64,000 bases of DNA from Cryptomeria japonica. Its lineage: Eukaryota; Streptophyta; Pinopsida; Cupressales; Cupressaceae. The stretch's first letter is position 1; every line of letters begins with the position of its first letter. Of the stretch, positions 1 through 11,119 are shown in pieces. Both the position numbers and the translations under genes were made by a program. Where the stretch lies: NCBI RefSeq assembly GCF_030272615.1, contig NC_081411.1:180194977-180258976 (forward strand), in the 5' to 3' direction. The notes under the pieces were generated by a model. It did not search any database, was not told where the DNA came from, and saw only the letters and a list, made by a program, of their open reading frames with translations.

Positions 1-1325
1 CTTTGACTACCCAGATGATGAGTTTAGTTGTTGTTGTTCTCTAACAATGAGAGTGTCTGTCAGACTGGTCCAAAATCTGCTCAGTGGCTTCTGGATAGGT
101 GAACTCAAGTGTTGTATTTTGAAGGAAATGTTTATTTGGTTTATTGTAGTGTTCCCATTTGAATCTCTATTTTTTTTTGTTCCACATACGAGTTATGTTC
201 ATCTATGCTTGGTATGGTCAGTTCTGTTGGGTCTCAATGTGCCCGAATGTATTATCTTGTTTGGATCATGTTTTTGGGTCTGGATATGCATTGGAGGTTA
301 AGTTGGAATATTATTTTGGGTCTCACCATGGTGTATGGAGATCCACATTAGGTATTTGCATTGGAAGATGTTTTTGGGTTGACTAGTTGCTAGTTTTATT
401 GTTTATCTACACGCTTCATTTGGAATCAACTTTGGAAGATGTGTTGGGGTATATGACTCATTGGTATCAACTTAAAGGGGTGTATGATGCTATTTTTGGG
501 CCCCCTCGTTCTCCTAGAGTGGACCTCATTGGATACTATTGGTTCAAATGGCCTAGTTTATGTAATTTTGGATACTCTATTTTGGGATGACTCAGTTGGG
601 ATTTTTAATCAATATCTTTTTATATAAGGATGAGTAAATGTATGTGTTGAGATGTACATATATATGGGATGTGTTTGGATTGATGCAAATTGGATGTGAA
701 TGATATGTAGACAAATTTGATTGAAATGCTGTGCGATAGTCAGTTGAGAAGAGGGTTGATAGTATTTGGTAATAGTGTTTAAGGCCAAATGTATTTGCCA
801 TGATTTTGGACACTTGACACAGAGATTCAACGTCAATTTCATGATCAAGAGATCCTATTCATTTCCAGTTTAGATATTCCTGCTAGAAGACAGTCGTCGA
901 TTTCATGATTAGGAGATCCTATTCATTTCCAGTTTAGTTATTCCTGCTAGAAGAGTGTGTCTCCCTTGGTAGTTCTTTGTATCTTGCCCCGAAGTAGTGA
1001 GTTTCAATTGTGCAAGTCCTTTGTATCTTTTCGTAATGTTCTACAACTTAGATTGCAATCCCCGAGTAGTGAGCTCCCTAGCCCGTGGCCTAATTATTGT
1101 AATCATTTATATCTATATTGTGAGTGTGATTCTCACCATGGTTTTTCCCTTCTTGGGTTTTCCACATAAATATGGTGTTCATGAGTTGATTGTGTTCTAT
1201 GCTTTCATGAGTTCATTAAAGTAATATGTTCGTAGTTGTTTGAAGTTTACTAGATCAAAAATAAATTTGTGTTAGTGATCCAGACTGATTCACCCCCACC
1301 TCTTAGTGATGTTGTGTGTTCAACA
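1..1325 (+). repeat. Copia-type LTR remnant, left end outside or unclear
   Basis: The right part, from about 1000, matches the 3' half of the LTR family found throughout this window. It has a block with a CACCATGGTTTTTCCC core near 1136 followed by GGGTTTTCCACA, then an ATTCACCCCC(A)CCTCTTAGTG block near 1288, and it ends in CA at 1325. The end resembles that of the LTRs of the copia element at 44947-53792. The portion 1-835 is only loosely LTR-like and may be a different, older sequence. No TG start or target duplication was found, so the left border is not established. Confidence 0.55.
836..954. repeat. Direct tandem duplication, 64-bp period
   Basis: Two adjacent copies of a 55-64 bp unit start at 836 and 900. 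Both run from ATTTCATGAT through GATCCTATTCATTTCCAG to CCTGCTAGAAG, with only a few differences. The duplication lies inside the LTR-like region. Confidence 0.85.
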
Positions 1326-1487
1326 ATATGGTGTTTTCTTGTGTGGTCGTATGTTTTCCTTTTATTTTTTTTTAATATTTACGTATGATTTAGAAATACT
1401 ATCAATGATAAGTTAGATTAGAAGTTGAGTTTTTGCATATACTTATTCACCCCCCTCCCCCACTCTTAGTATATTGTGTGTCCTTCA
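1326..1487 (+). repeat. Second LTR 3'-end remnant
   Basis: Directly after the CA at 1325 a second LTR-end-like stretch follows. It starts with a copy of the AATATGGTGTT motif also seen near 1168. It ends with a C-rich block (TTCACCCCCCTCCCCC near 1446) and a CTCTTAGTATATTGTGTG tail. This is what is expected if one LTR was inserted into another near its end, but the left half of the outer copy was not located. Confidence 0.45.
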
Positions 1488-3637
1488 TGATATACCTAGG
1501 AAAGAACCATGCTTGCATGAAATACATAATGTTATGAAACATGTATGGGACTAAGACCTACACCAATAAGTAAAACATTAAGATCAAGCATACTAGAGAT
1601 TTTTAATATACTCTTACCGAGAATTGTAATGACTGCTTTCTATGACATGGATCAGTGGGTTGTTCTATATTGATAGAGTGTAAACTTGTACCATACCTTC
1701 GATTCCTCATGATAATATCTTTTTCATGTAATTATCTCCATGCTCCACTTCTAAAGATGTAGCACATGTATCACTTTCAATTGTCACTATAACCAATAAT
1801 TTAGAAACCCTCTCCCAAATTTTGATTTCTTAGCGTTTGGATGATCAACTTCAACTCTACATTTTTATTGAGTAGTTGGTTATGCATATAAGGTAATGAA
1901 TTTTTTAAATACAAATACACATATCTTAACAATGGTGAATTAGCTCCTTCATGTTGTAATCTAACTTTTTAAAGTAGTCACAAAGTAATAGAAACAATGA
2001 AATTTACTTGTTGAAAATCAGCACTAATCATTGAGTGAACAAGGATTTATGCTACAGTGCATAAACTTTCACCTCTTAATGCATCATAGATGTAGAGAAT
2101 AATTTAGTGAAATATTGAGTTTCTCAATCGCAAACAAATTTTTATGAAAAAATAAATTGTTAAGGAAATATTTATTTTTCTTTTGATTTAATGCAAGATG
2201 CTCATGTTTTGAAGTCCACATTGATCTCATAATTTTTAAAGATAATAAGTAATATAAAATGATCAATGTTTATAATGTTACATGATGATGAACAGTAAAA
2301 GTTCTTTCAAATGCTTCTTAGTATAACCTAATGGAATGGGGATGTACCTTTTCATAAAAAAAGATAGTATGTTTGTTTAAAACTTCATATATTAATATAG
2401 AAAAAATAGACTTGAATCACTATTAAAGATATATATAAATAGAAAATTTTAGTCATTGAATTACAGTAAAACTAGTATAAGAAAAAATATTTTCATTCAT
2501 TCTAAAAGTTAATTTCCAATATCAAGAAAACCATCTAAGATATAGTGCTTCTTTCTACTCTATTCCTTAAGATTTCTATAGAATTTTCAAGATGTCATTT
2601 CTTAAAATGCACCTCGATGCACATTAACACTCCATTATTATATCTGAATATCACTAAATTAGAGCTTCTGATAATAGCCTAATGCAATTTATATATCATT
2701 CTAAAATATCTACTTAACCTAATGTCATAAGATTTAAATCTTTTAATATTAGAAATTTTAGCAACTTACATATATCTTCAATACTTTGAATTATAATGAT
2801 AAGTGGCTAGTATGTATCTTTAACATCTTAAATTATAATGACAAACCACTTTTAAAAAAATGTATATGAGATCATTAATAAAAAATAATAATTAAATTTT
2901 TTATTTTTTATTTTTTTGAAATATTAAACATCCTTTATTTATTATTTTTTATCCTTACATACTTTTTAATCTTCTAACCTCTTTCCAACCTTTTAGCTAT
3001 TAATAAAGTTATAGTTATAATACCTTATAAGAAACTTTTGTTTCATAGTTCTTTAAAAAAAAACCAAATTCAAGGAAAAAACAATTATACCATCCTCTAT
3101 AAACTAGCTGGAAAAAGCCAAAGGCTTTCTCTAGGTGCCTCGGTTCAACTTACAGAGATTGCATTATTGAAAAATAGACATAAATCAGAAACAACAAATT
3201 TTCCATAAAAACATACTATCTTTTCGCTTAAAAAGATGTCCTCATTTCAGCACAAGCTTTAAAGAGTAAAAAAATGATTGAAGGTGCAGTCTGGTACAGA
3301 CTTGTATATTTCAGTAAAAGCTTTCAACAATAAGAAAATGATTACAGATGTTTACTAACAGTTGTAAAATATAATTAGCTAAAAGTCTGGGTAAGATCGG
3401 ACCAGCTACATTCAATTCCCCGCTCTGCAATCCCTTTCTCCATCTAATGGGCTTACAACAGATGAGGAACTGCAGAATCTGGATTAATACTGAAAATGGT
3501 GATAGATCATGATCAGGCCTGCAGAAGCCTGTAATCAATATGATCTGATAGAAACATCAAGACTTGCTTTCAACGTATGCTTATTGAAGTTAAATGAGAA
3601 TTATATCTGTTCTTTGAATTTCATGATCAGAATGAAT
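1488..3637. other. AT-rich intergenic DNA, no gene seen
   Basis: No open frame with recognisable coding content, RNA gene or element terminus is visible. The stretch is strongly AT-rich, with poly(A) and poly(T) runs around 2880-2930 and 3050-3080. Confidence 0.6.
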
Positions 3638-3826
3638 CTAAGCCCACATCATTTTATCTTCTGATATGATGGCATTTGAGAAGATGAATTTCATATCAGA
3701 TGAAGATAAGATAGTATATAAAGTATGAACCATGGTACAGAGAGCCTTCCAATAATAATAGCTAGGAATCATATCCCTGGAAGACTGCATGATAAAGTTG
3801 TAACAGTCATTCTCCATTAGTACAGC
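3638..3826 (-). CDS. Candidate terminal exon of an unidentified gene
   Basis: On the minus strand a 62-codon open stretch begins right after an acceptor-like ATTTTGATTTCAG and ends with a TAG at 3638-3640. The peptide is balanced in composition, with several aromatic residues (SYYYWKALCTMVHTLY), unlike the low-complexity frames nearby. I do not recognise the family. An ordinary plant terminal exon would look like this, but so would chance. The intron between it and the stretch at 4068-4332 would be about 240 bases. No transcript evidence is available. Confidence 0.27.
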   Translation of the reverse strand, partial: AVLMENDCYNFIMQSSRDMIPSYYYWKALCTMVHTLYTILSSSDMKFIFSNAIISEDKMMWA

Positions 3827-4067
3827 CTGAAATCAAAATAATTCATAATGATTAGTATTAGCTAGTATAGTGCTTTTCATTATGGATATTCGGATCATAC
3901 TTCATGATCCATCATCAGAATGAGATAACAAGAAAAGAAATAAAAACCAAAACATAAATACTTGTGCATTCATCAAAACATAAGTCAAACCAGATTAAAA
4001 AAATCCTAATAGACTGAATTTATAGCATACTTGCTAGCATTTCTCAAGCTTCTGTAGTTCCTGGAAC

Positions 4068-4332
4068 CTGATACAGTTTCATACATTGAGAGAATTCTCC
4101 AACATTGTGACCCATAAGTACATTCACTCTATAATCTAGAGAAAACAACGATAGACCATATTCTGAAAAACCAACCTGCAATTCTCCCTGTTTATGTCTA
4201 TAATCTCACCTGCATATCGGCTGCACTTCCACATTCACTAAATATTGATACACATTTGACCAAGCTGCTTTCTGAAAGTCCAAATCCTTTGTAGAAACAA
4301 GAAATCCCAACATTCTGCAATTTGACTGCCAT
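4068..4332 (-). CDS. Candidate upstream exon stretches of the same unidentified gene
   Basis: Two open stretches lie on the minus strand. One runs 4332-4210; it opens with an ATG and ends in CAG before a GTGAGA donor. The other runs about 4206-4068 and reads LFSLDYRVNVLMGHNVGEF in part. The gap between them is too short for a normal plant intron, so they cannot both be right as drawn unless this is a decayed gene. Neither resembles a family I know. Treat this as a hint of a degraded or non-coding transcribed locus. Confidence 0.17.
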
Positions 4333-6312
4333 TAAAAAACATCATGAAGAAGATAATATCATGATGAATACCATGTTTTCCTGACTTCTCAATGGACAGT
4401 TATTTATTTACTTTTTACAATGCAAGAGTTGACATATATATGAGATGCAGCCTCCAGGGCATGTATTTCTGAATTGGGTTTTCATGCTTCTATTTGCATC
4501 TATATTTACCACTGTTGAAAGCTTCAAAAGCAACCAATCTAATAAGATTCTGATTCGGCCATGGAGAGTATATGTTACTCAAGTGTGTGGAAAATCATGA
4601 TTATATGAAGCGTGTGCCTCACTTCATTTTTGTACATCTGCTTTTCCTATGAAAATTGCATGAGAGAGTAAAGTGGTATGGAATATATGAAAAGCAGTGG
4701 TTGCCATGTGAAGGCATATGTTCCAATGGACTAAAGTTCCAACAAATTTCTGTACCAAACAAAGTCATGTAAAGTTTACTGTATTTTTTCCTTTAAATAT
4801 GTATTCATCTTTTCCCAGCTAACTCTCTGCAGTGTTTAAATTAGGCATCTACATGTGCTTCTATATGCCATGCTACTGGTATACTTTTCCAACCTATGTT
4901 GAAGCTGAAGGCCTAGCATACTTTTTAGGTATCTGTAGGATTATCTTTATGGTCTAGATATCATCTACTTCAAAGATTACTTTTGAAAATAGAGATTATA
5001 AGCAGGGAAAAGTTGAGTCAGGTATGAAATGGCCATGCCATCCATGTTAGTTGCATGACTTTTTAAAAGTTACTTTTATAGATTTCTTCACTTTAGGTAC
5101 AACTCTTCGCTTTAGGTAGCACTCAACATTCTCAGATACAGGTTGAAATGACAATTAGGTTTAATTGAAATGCTCAAGTCAAATTGTATCGGCAAACAAA
5201 AGCAGAATGATTATTTTTTCTAGTTGTGTAGAATCTTGGGGAGAAATGACATTTAGGTTCAATGAATTTGTCCATGCCAACTGGTACGTACAAATCAAAG
5301 AAATAGTTTTTTCAAGAGGTGTGAATGGGTTTTTAATTTCTTCCTACAGAGTACCTTAATTTGGATGATTGGTTTTATTTATAATTTTTTTTTTCTTTTT
5401 CTTGTTATCACTTTGGAATGAAATTAGTTTACAATGATTTAAATTGAAAGTACGAAGATTTTGAGGTCTTAATTTATAGATAAAAGAAGTGGATATGAAA
5501 TAGGATAAAGAATATGATAACGAATTGTTCTATATTTAGAGGAACTTTCACCAAGTTTTATCAAGGATAGTTAAATATGATATTTTTATATATAAGTAAT
5601 GATTAATTTAGATTAATAAAAAGGAATTATAGTTTTAGATAATTTTGCACGCATGTTTTATGGGAATCTACAAAATGGAGAATAAAAGGTGTCTTCAATC
5701 TAGCTTCTGTCATGCAAGTTGAAATAAAGATAAATGCAAGCTAAATTTTATCATCAATAATCATAAAAAAGGAGAAAGAGAGGAAGCAAGGTGAGGAAAA
5801 TTATTCTTGTATAGAAAGTGGTAATATCTCACCTGATACAATGACCATAAGATGAAATGACATACTTATGTAATAATTCTTTATCACAACATAGTGATGA
5901 TACTCTTTGTAGGGATTTGCAACTATTTTCAATCTTAACATAGGAATGTTGGGGACAAAATATACCCCCTTCAATTGATTGTATCCATTGGATGTGAGGA
6001 AAAAATAATATATAAAATTAAATGGAAGACAAAGATAAAAATATAAGAATATGAGTCATTGTAAATTAGTAATTGTAATAAATGAATAATGTGATTAGCG
6101 AGTAAAACCTATATAGAGTGAAAGCATAAAAAATAGATGGGTTGGAGATAACATCAAGATATTAAGGTTTCCCCTAGCATTGGAAAGTTAAAAGTGGTGA
6201 AGTGGCCCCTAATGGTCAAAAACACATATGCATATATAGTCCTTATGATCCCAATATGTCATCCAAGAACATGAACATGCAAAGGTCAAGGTAAGGCAAT
6301 AGGTTCCTAGTG
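4333..6312. other. Intergenic DNA, no gene seen
   Basis: AT-rich sequence with short open frames only, the longest about 64 codons and of no recognisable kind. No element ends were recognised before the solo LTR that starts at 6318. Confidence 0.6.
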
Positions 6313-6659
6313 GTAGCTGTTGGAATACAAGAACATTGAGGGGGGAAGAGGGGGGGGTGAATCAGTGTTCTACCAAAATGGAGAAATTTAACCTTATTAA
6401 CACAACAACTCAACAACCAGTAAACATAAAAACATATAACAATAAGTAACAATGAAACCACAAAGATGAACACCATAACACCACAGATTTATATGTGGAA
6501 AACCTCAAAGAGGAAAAACCATGGTGGGGTTGGAGACCCACAATATATCCACTGATCAAGTCAATAAATATTACAATAAGGGGTCTGCACATGCAGGAAG
6601 ACCAACAATCTAGAGCACATTGCTCATCACAAAAGGAGTCTCACTGACTACATAAAACA

Positions 6660-7479
6660 TGTAGTACCCCTACTCGTTTGAACTCATTAGACTCATATTT
6701 TATTATTGTTTGTTTTCAGAGGATACATTACCATGATGTGTTATTCAGATTTTTATGACATTATTTCATCCTTTATCTAGATATGAGATGAGTAATTTAT
6801 TGTAGTATCTCAGTACTTGTGATTTATGGCATTTTATGGATTATTGCTATGTACTGACACTTTACTTTATCTATGCAATGTGGAATTATATGTTGTGTGT
6901 CTGAGAGTGTATTGGATGCAAGGGGATGATTTTCCTTCACTCATTTCGGTGAGACAGGGAACGTCACGATTCTCCTTCATCAGTGTGTATGCCATATTTT
7001 CTATATTGTATATATGCATGTGTGGTTCGGTGATGCATGATATTGCAGGTACAAGTACTGGGTAGGTATGGGGTATCGTCTCCACCTGGCTTCACAAGTC
7101 TGAGCGTGCCTTATATTTTCCGATGGAAGTGGAGGAGATAGTAGTTGACTCTATTTTACTCATTTACACTCGTGTGAGTGTCGTCAGTTGGTCATCTAGT
7201 CAATTAGTTCGGCCTTCGTATTTTGTTGTTTGATCTTTTTATGAGTATTTGCTTGAGATTTGTTTCGTTTGTGTGTTTTAGTGGATTTGATTAATTAATT
7301 AAATTTTATGGAGTTATCTCATAGTTGATTTATGTATGCATTGAGATTATAAATTTAATTAATTAAAAGAAGTTGTTAAATTAAGTTGCAAGCTGCATGA
7401 TATTAGAAATATATTTTATTTAAATTTTAGTGGAAAAATAAATTAGATTAGTTGCATTTATTGTTTTGAAATAAAAGAA

Positions 7480-7530
<51 letters not shown>

Positions 7531-7923
7531 AAGAATTATTTAGAATTGAAGTATTGCTTTAATTTCTTTATTTAGAAAATTAATTAATTTGCATGAGAAA
7601 AGAAAAGAATGAAAAATGTTTTTTAATTATTGCATGTTAACTTATCCCTTGGTTAGAAAATTGGAAAAGAAAAGAAAATTGCTTTTATTACTAAATTTAG
7701 GTTTTTGGAAAAAAGATATTCAACCTAGAATTTTAGTTTAAAAAGAGGAATAGGTCATTAATTTAGGATACACAGGAAATAGGTCAGGGATTTGGGTGAA
7801 GAAATTTATTTGGAAGCTTGTTGAAAAGATTATGGCTCTTCTACAGATTTCTTCCAGGAAAGCTATACCAGGTTGGGTGGCTTCTTTTGATTGTTGTTTT
7901 AAGAAAATATTTCTACTTCTTCT
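6660..7923 (+). repeat. 5' LTR of the chromovirus, first part
   Basis: The LTR starts TGTAGTACCCC at 6660 and matches the 3' LTR (21732 onward) almost base for base until 7923. There the copia-type element is inserted. The uninterrupted matching sequence near 22955-22985 in the 3' LTR serves as the empty site and proves the insertion point. Confidence 0.92.
7479..7531. repeat. (AAAT)n microsatellite in the 5' LTR
   Basis: About 13 units of AAAT/AATA. The 3' LTR has a shorter version at about 22549-22592, so the array changed length after insertion of the element. Confidence 0.95.
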
Positions 7924-8701
7924 TGTTAGGATTCCCAAAGATACTGAGAGGGGGGATGGGGGGGGAGGGGGGGGGGGGGGGGCGTGAATCAGTATCTAAC
8001 CGGTTTGTGAATTTACTTGATTTAAAACATGTAAAGCATATTAATACTGTGTACCGGTAAACCAAAAATAATGCAGTAAACAAGAATAACAACAACCACA
8101 TGAAAAGAACACCATAACATAGTAGTTTAACGAAGAAACCCGGTGTGGGAAAAACCTCAGTGGGATTTGTGACCCACAATATTCACTTACTGTTTTACAA
8201 GAGGGGCCTGCACATGCAGGAAGGCCAAGTGCCTAGAGCTCACTACTCAATTACAAAGGAAGTCACACTGACTTACAAAAATGGATTATACAAATCAAAT
8301 GTCTTGTACTGCTTCAAATTAGCATCTGCTATGCTAGATCCAGTACCGGTTTTAGCTCTGCTTCATACATAAACCCTTAACCTATAATTTGCATATTAGG
8401 TCTGCATAATTTTGCCTATCACATTATTATTAAATGTTCTACAATGATCTCATACATATATGAGTCATATTACAACTCGCCATGTTGGCTTACAATGATT
8501 TTACAATTAATTACAAAATATATTATCAACAAAATTCTTGTCAGCCAAAGTGCCGGTATCCATCCTTTCACTACTGGTGTTCTGTGTACCGGTGTAGAGT
8601 TTGTTGTTGTCAGTGCCGGTATCATATGATTGTAAGGTTTCCATCAATGACAAAACCTTCAATCACCTACAATTTCTCATTGGAGTGTGCATTTGTCAAC
8701 A
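7924..8701 (-). repeat. 3' LTR of the non-autonomous element
   Basis: 778 bp, TG/CA ends, and the same sequence as 13815-14584 with scattered differences. A run of G bases at about 7949-7982 near the LTR end (minus-strand sense) is much longer than the 10-12 G run in the partner LTR, and the partner has a short extra stretch near 14485. Confidence 0.93.
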
Positions 8702-8728
8702 ATCTCCCCCTTTGGCATTGATGGCAAC
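8637..8728. promoter_or_regulatory. Polypurine tract with flanking inverted repeat
   Basis: The polypurine tract (plus-strand sense ATCTCCCCCTTT, 8702-8713) sits directly beside the LTR edge at 8701, the expected site for plus-strand priming. Arms at 8637-8653 and 8712-8728 are imperfect reverse complements (about 14 of 17). They can pair around the tract and the LTR edge. The copia element at 44947-53792 has the same arrangement. Confidence 0.75.
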
Positions 8729-9204
8729 ACTCATAAGAAAAATAAAAAAATGTTAAAAAATGATATCCAAAAATAGTCTGCCAAAAATGTCTTACCAAAA
8801 CTCTATGCTCAAAACTGTGTGCTCCCCTTGAGAAAATGAACCATTTTTCTCATTCCTCTACTCCCCCTTTGACATCAATGACAAAGGTTGTCTTTCACTG
8901 TTAGTGGAGTCCTTCCTGGATTCTTGTAACCGGTGGGTTACAATCTGAAAAATGTCTGTCAAAACTAGATTTATTCCATTGCTGAATGTTTTGCTTCTTT
9001 TATGGCTTCTTGAGTCCTCTACAGTGTACCAATGAGTATGTGCATTTGCTCTTCTGATGTCTTTAGTCCGGGAACCAGAGCCTCAGATATTTCTTTTCTC
9101 AAAGAAATAAGATACTCTAGTCTTGGACCAAGTCTGCATTTTAAGTCCTTTGCTTTGTCCTTTATTCTTTGTTTTTCATTTTCTAGTTTCTTGATTTTCT
9201 CTTC
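8714..9204. other. 3' untranslated part of the non-autonomous element
   Basis: Between the polypurine tract and the last open frame (minus-strand sense) about 490 bases show no domain. A plus-strand open frame starting at 9032 overlaps the coding region in antisense and is judged a shadow. Confidence 0.55.
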
Positions 9205-9705
9205 CTACTCTGCAATTTTCTTCTGTAATTCCAAAAATGAGTCTGATGTTCCAATCAGATTATCAGCAATATTATTAATCTTATCCTGTGCTTTTCTGAT
9301 TTCTTTGTCAAGATCCTCTGTTAATACATCCATTTTGCAAGTGTCCCTATACAATTTCTTGAAGTCAAAAATGATTTCACTGACTTCCGGTAAAAGAGTA
9401 TCCATTTCCTCTTTGTTCTTATTCACAATTTCCATAAAGAATTTTTCTTTCTCTTTTATCATTCTTTCCTTAAATGTATCCTCATTTATTTTGTCTAGTG
9501 TTATTAGGTTGCCGGTTATATACTTAGACAATGTGTCTAATTGGCTCAAAGAATCTTTATTCTCAACACTGCACTTTGGTGTTATCATCTTCAAAATTGG
9601 TAAAGTGTCATCTATAGCCTTATAGGCTTGTGCATTGCACTCTGTTATTTTCTTTATTGAATCTAATAAGACCTCAGTTACATTAGTAGGTCTGAATTCT
9701 GTCAT
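9205..9705 (-). CDS. 166-residue coiled-coil frame, accessory ORF 4 of the non-autonomous element
   Basis: The predicted peptide is rich in Lys, Glu, Asp, Ile and Leu, with heptad-like spacing (KKITECNAQAYKAIDD, KERMIKEKEKFFMEI), so an extended coiled coil is likely. It is the last of four consecutive same-direction frames and ends about 490 bases before the polypurine tract. No enzymatic motif is visible. I do not recognise a family. It may act as a structural or self-association segment; that is inference only. Confidence 0.6.
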   Translation of the reverse strand: MTEFRPTNVTEVLLDSIKKITECNAQAYKAIDDTLPILKMITPKCSVENKDSLSQLDTLSKYITGNLITLDKINEDTFKERMIKEKEKFFMEIVNKNKEEMDTLLPEVSEIIFDFKKLYRDTCKMDVLTEDLDKEIRKAQDKINNIADNLIGTSDSFLELQKKIAE

Positions 9706-9882
9706 GGCTGTACCAGATGTTTGTCCAACAGTTTTTACAATCTATAATCCGCCGGTTGTAGTTATATCTTTACTTTCCTCTTTCTTTGGAGGATCTATCT
9801 AAGTTTGCATTTCTACAAACAAAATTTTAGGCTTTTCATTTTAGGCTGGTGGCACGGTCTCTATCTGTACCTGTGAAGGAGC

Positions 9883-10488
9883 CTATTGCTCTACCTGTTT
9901 CTTTGTGTTGTCCACTACCGGTTTTTCCTCTGTGCTTCCTGTTGCCGGTGACTCAGTTGGTTTTTTAGTTTCAGTAGTTCCTGGTTGATCAGTGGATGCA
10001 TCAGTATGCACATCTGTGGTTTTTTCCTTTCCAGTGTTTGGGGGTTCACTTGATCCTTCAGTTTGTTTTAGTTCCCCAATTTCAATGTTTTCTACTGCAA
10101 TATTTCCTGTCGGTGGCTCTATTGCCACATTTGATTTCTCAGTTGACTCCTTATCCACCATAATATTGACTTCCTGAGTGTCAATGTTCATTGTATATAA
10201 CACCTTAGAATCAAGATTTGTATTTTCATGTGGTGTGTCCATACTCTCAGTTGTCGGTTGATTGTCAGTAGTGTCTACCGGTGGAGTATCTAGAGGCAGT
10301 GGGGGTAAGTTGTCTGTTATCTTTATACTGGGAGGTCCACCTACCTTACCTTTTCCTTTGTCCTTGTCCTTTTGATATACCTTGAAGGTTTTAGTTTTTT
10401 GATACTCTTCCTGTTTCTCTTTTTCTACCAGGAATATGTCCCATGCATCTGCTGTTTCCTCTATTACCTGATTCACTCTTCCTGCCAT
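9883..10488 (-). CDS. 201-residue Thr/Pro/Glu-rich low-complexity frame, accessory ORF 3
   Basis: The peptide is dominated by Thr, Glu, Pro, Asp and Ser in loosely repeated blocks (TDNLPPLPLDTPPVDTTDNQ), with a short Lys-rich segment near residue 40 (KDKDKGKGK). It looks intrinsically disordered. It lies between the globular or basic frames upstream and the coiled-coil frame downstream. No motif allows a function to be named. Confidence 0.55.
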   Translation of the reverse strand: MAGRVNQVIEETADAWDIFLVEKEKQEEYQKTKTFKVYQKDKDKGKGKVGGPPSIKITDNLPPLPLDTPPVDTTDNQPTTESMDTPHENTNLDSKVLYTMNIDTQEVNIMVDKESTEKSNVAIEPPTGNIAVENIEIGELKQTEGSSEPPNTGKEKTTDVHTDASTDQPGTTETKKPTESPATGSTEEKPVVDNTKKQVEQ

Positions 10489-10525
10489 CGGGTGCTACTT
10501 GCCGGTGAGCAGTTAAGAATATTGA

Positions 10526-11098
10526 CTAGTTAGCCTCAGAGATTAATTGATCTATCTCATCAGGTGAGTTAATAGGGTGCACTGCAAGTAGTTTTTGAAT
10601 CTTTATTTTCTTATCTAGCTCAATAATAGCTACTCTTCTAGCTTCTAGTCTATTATATAGATCTGCTGGTATTTCATGAACAACTTGAATAAAAAATTTC
10701 TTGAAAATATCTAAGTGTAAAATTACACTATTCTCTACTTTCTCTTTGTCATCAGCAGATAGTGTGTCATATAATTTTTTGATGTTCTTCAACTTTCCAT
10801 CCTCTGTAATTTCACTGAGAAGTTTATCAATGGGAGCAATAGTTTGTTGTGTCTTCTTCTTAGGAGTCATCTTCTTTTTCTTTGGAGTTAATTTCTTTGT
10901 TGGGGGCCTCACTGCCTGTTGCTTCTGTCTTGTCCTCTTTAGTGTAGGAGAAGGTGCCAGTGAAGGTTTTCTTTTCCTTTCAACTCTCTTAAATACAACA
11001 AGTATGTCACTTTCTGAAGAAGTTCCAACCGGTGAAAGGTGAGTTTCCAGTTGAAGTGCTTCCAACTCACTTTCAGTTATACCAATTTGTTTTAGCAC
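10526..11098 (-). CDS. 190-residue frame with a Lys-rich basic stretch, accessory ORF 2
   Basis: Residues about 40-85 are highly basic (KRTRQKQQAVRPPTKKLTPK), resembling nucleic-acid-binding or nuclear-localisation stretches. The C-terminal half is helical and charged. It follows the 406-residue frame after only about 20 bases. No known domain is recognised. Confidence 0.58.
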   Translation of the reverse strand: MLKQIGITESELEALQLETHLSPVGTSSESDILVVFKRVERKRKPSLAPSPTLKRTRQKQQAVRPPTKKLTPKKKKMTPKKKTQQTIAPIDKLLSEITEDGKLKNIKKLYDTLSADDKEKVENSVILHLDIFKKFFIQVVHEIPADLYNRLEARRVAIIELDKKIKIQKLLAVHPINSPDEIDQLISEAN

Positions 11099-11119
11099 AT
11101 CTTCTTTAATAGCTTTTGC

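Noticed and set aside
9032-9625. Plus-strand open frame of 197 codons
   Set aside because: It runs antisense to the coiled-coil frame at 9205-9705 and is rich in Ser, Phe and Leu, as expected of the complement of a Lys/Glu-rich gene. It is a shadow.
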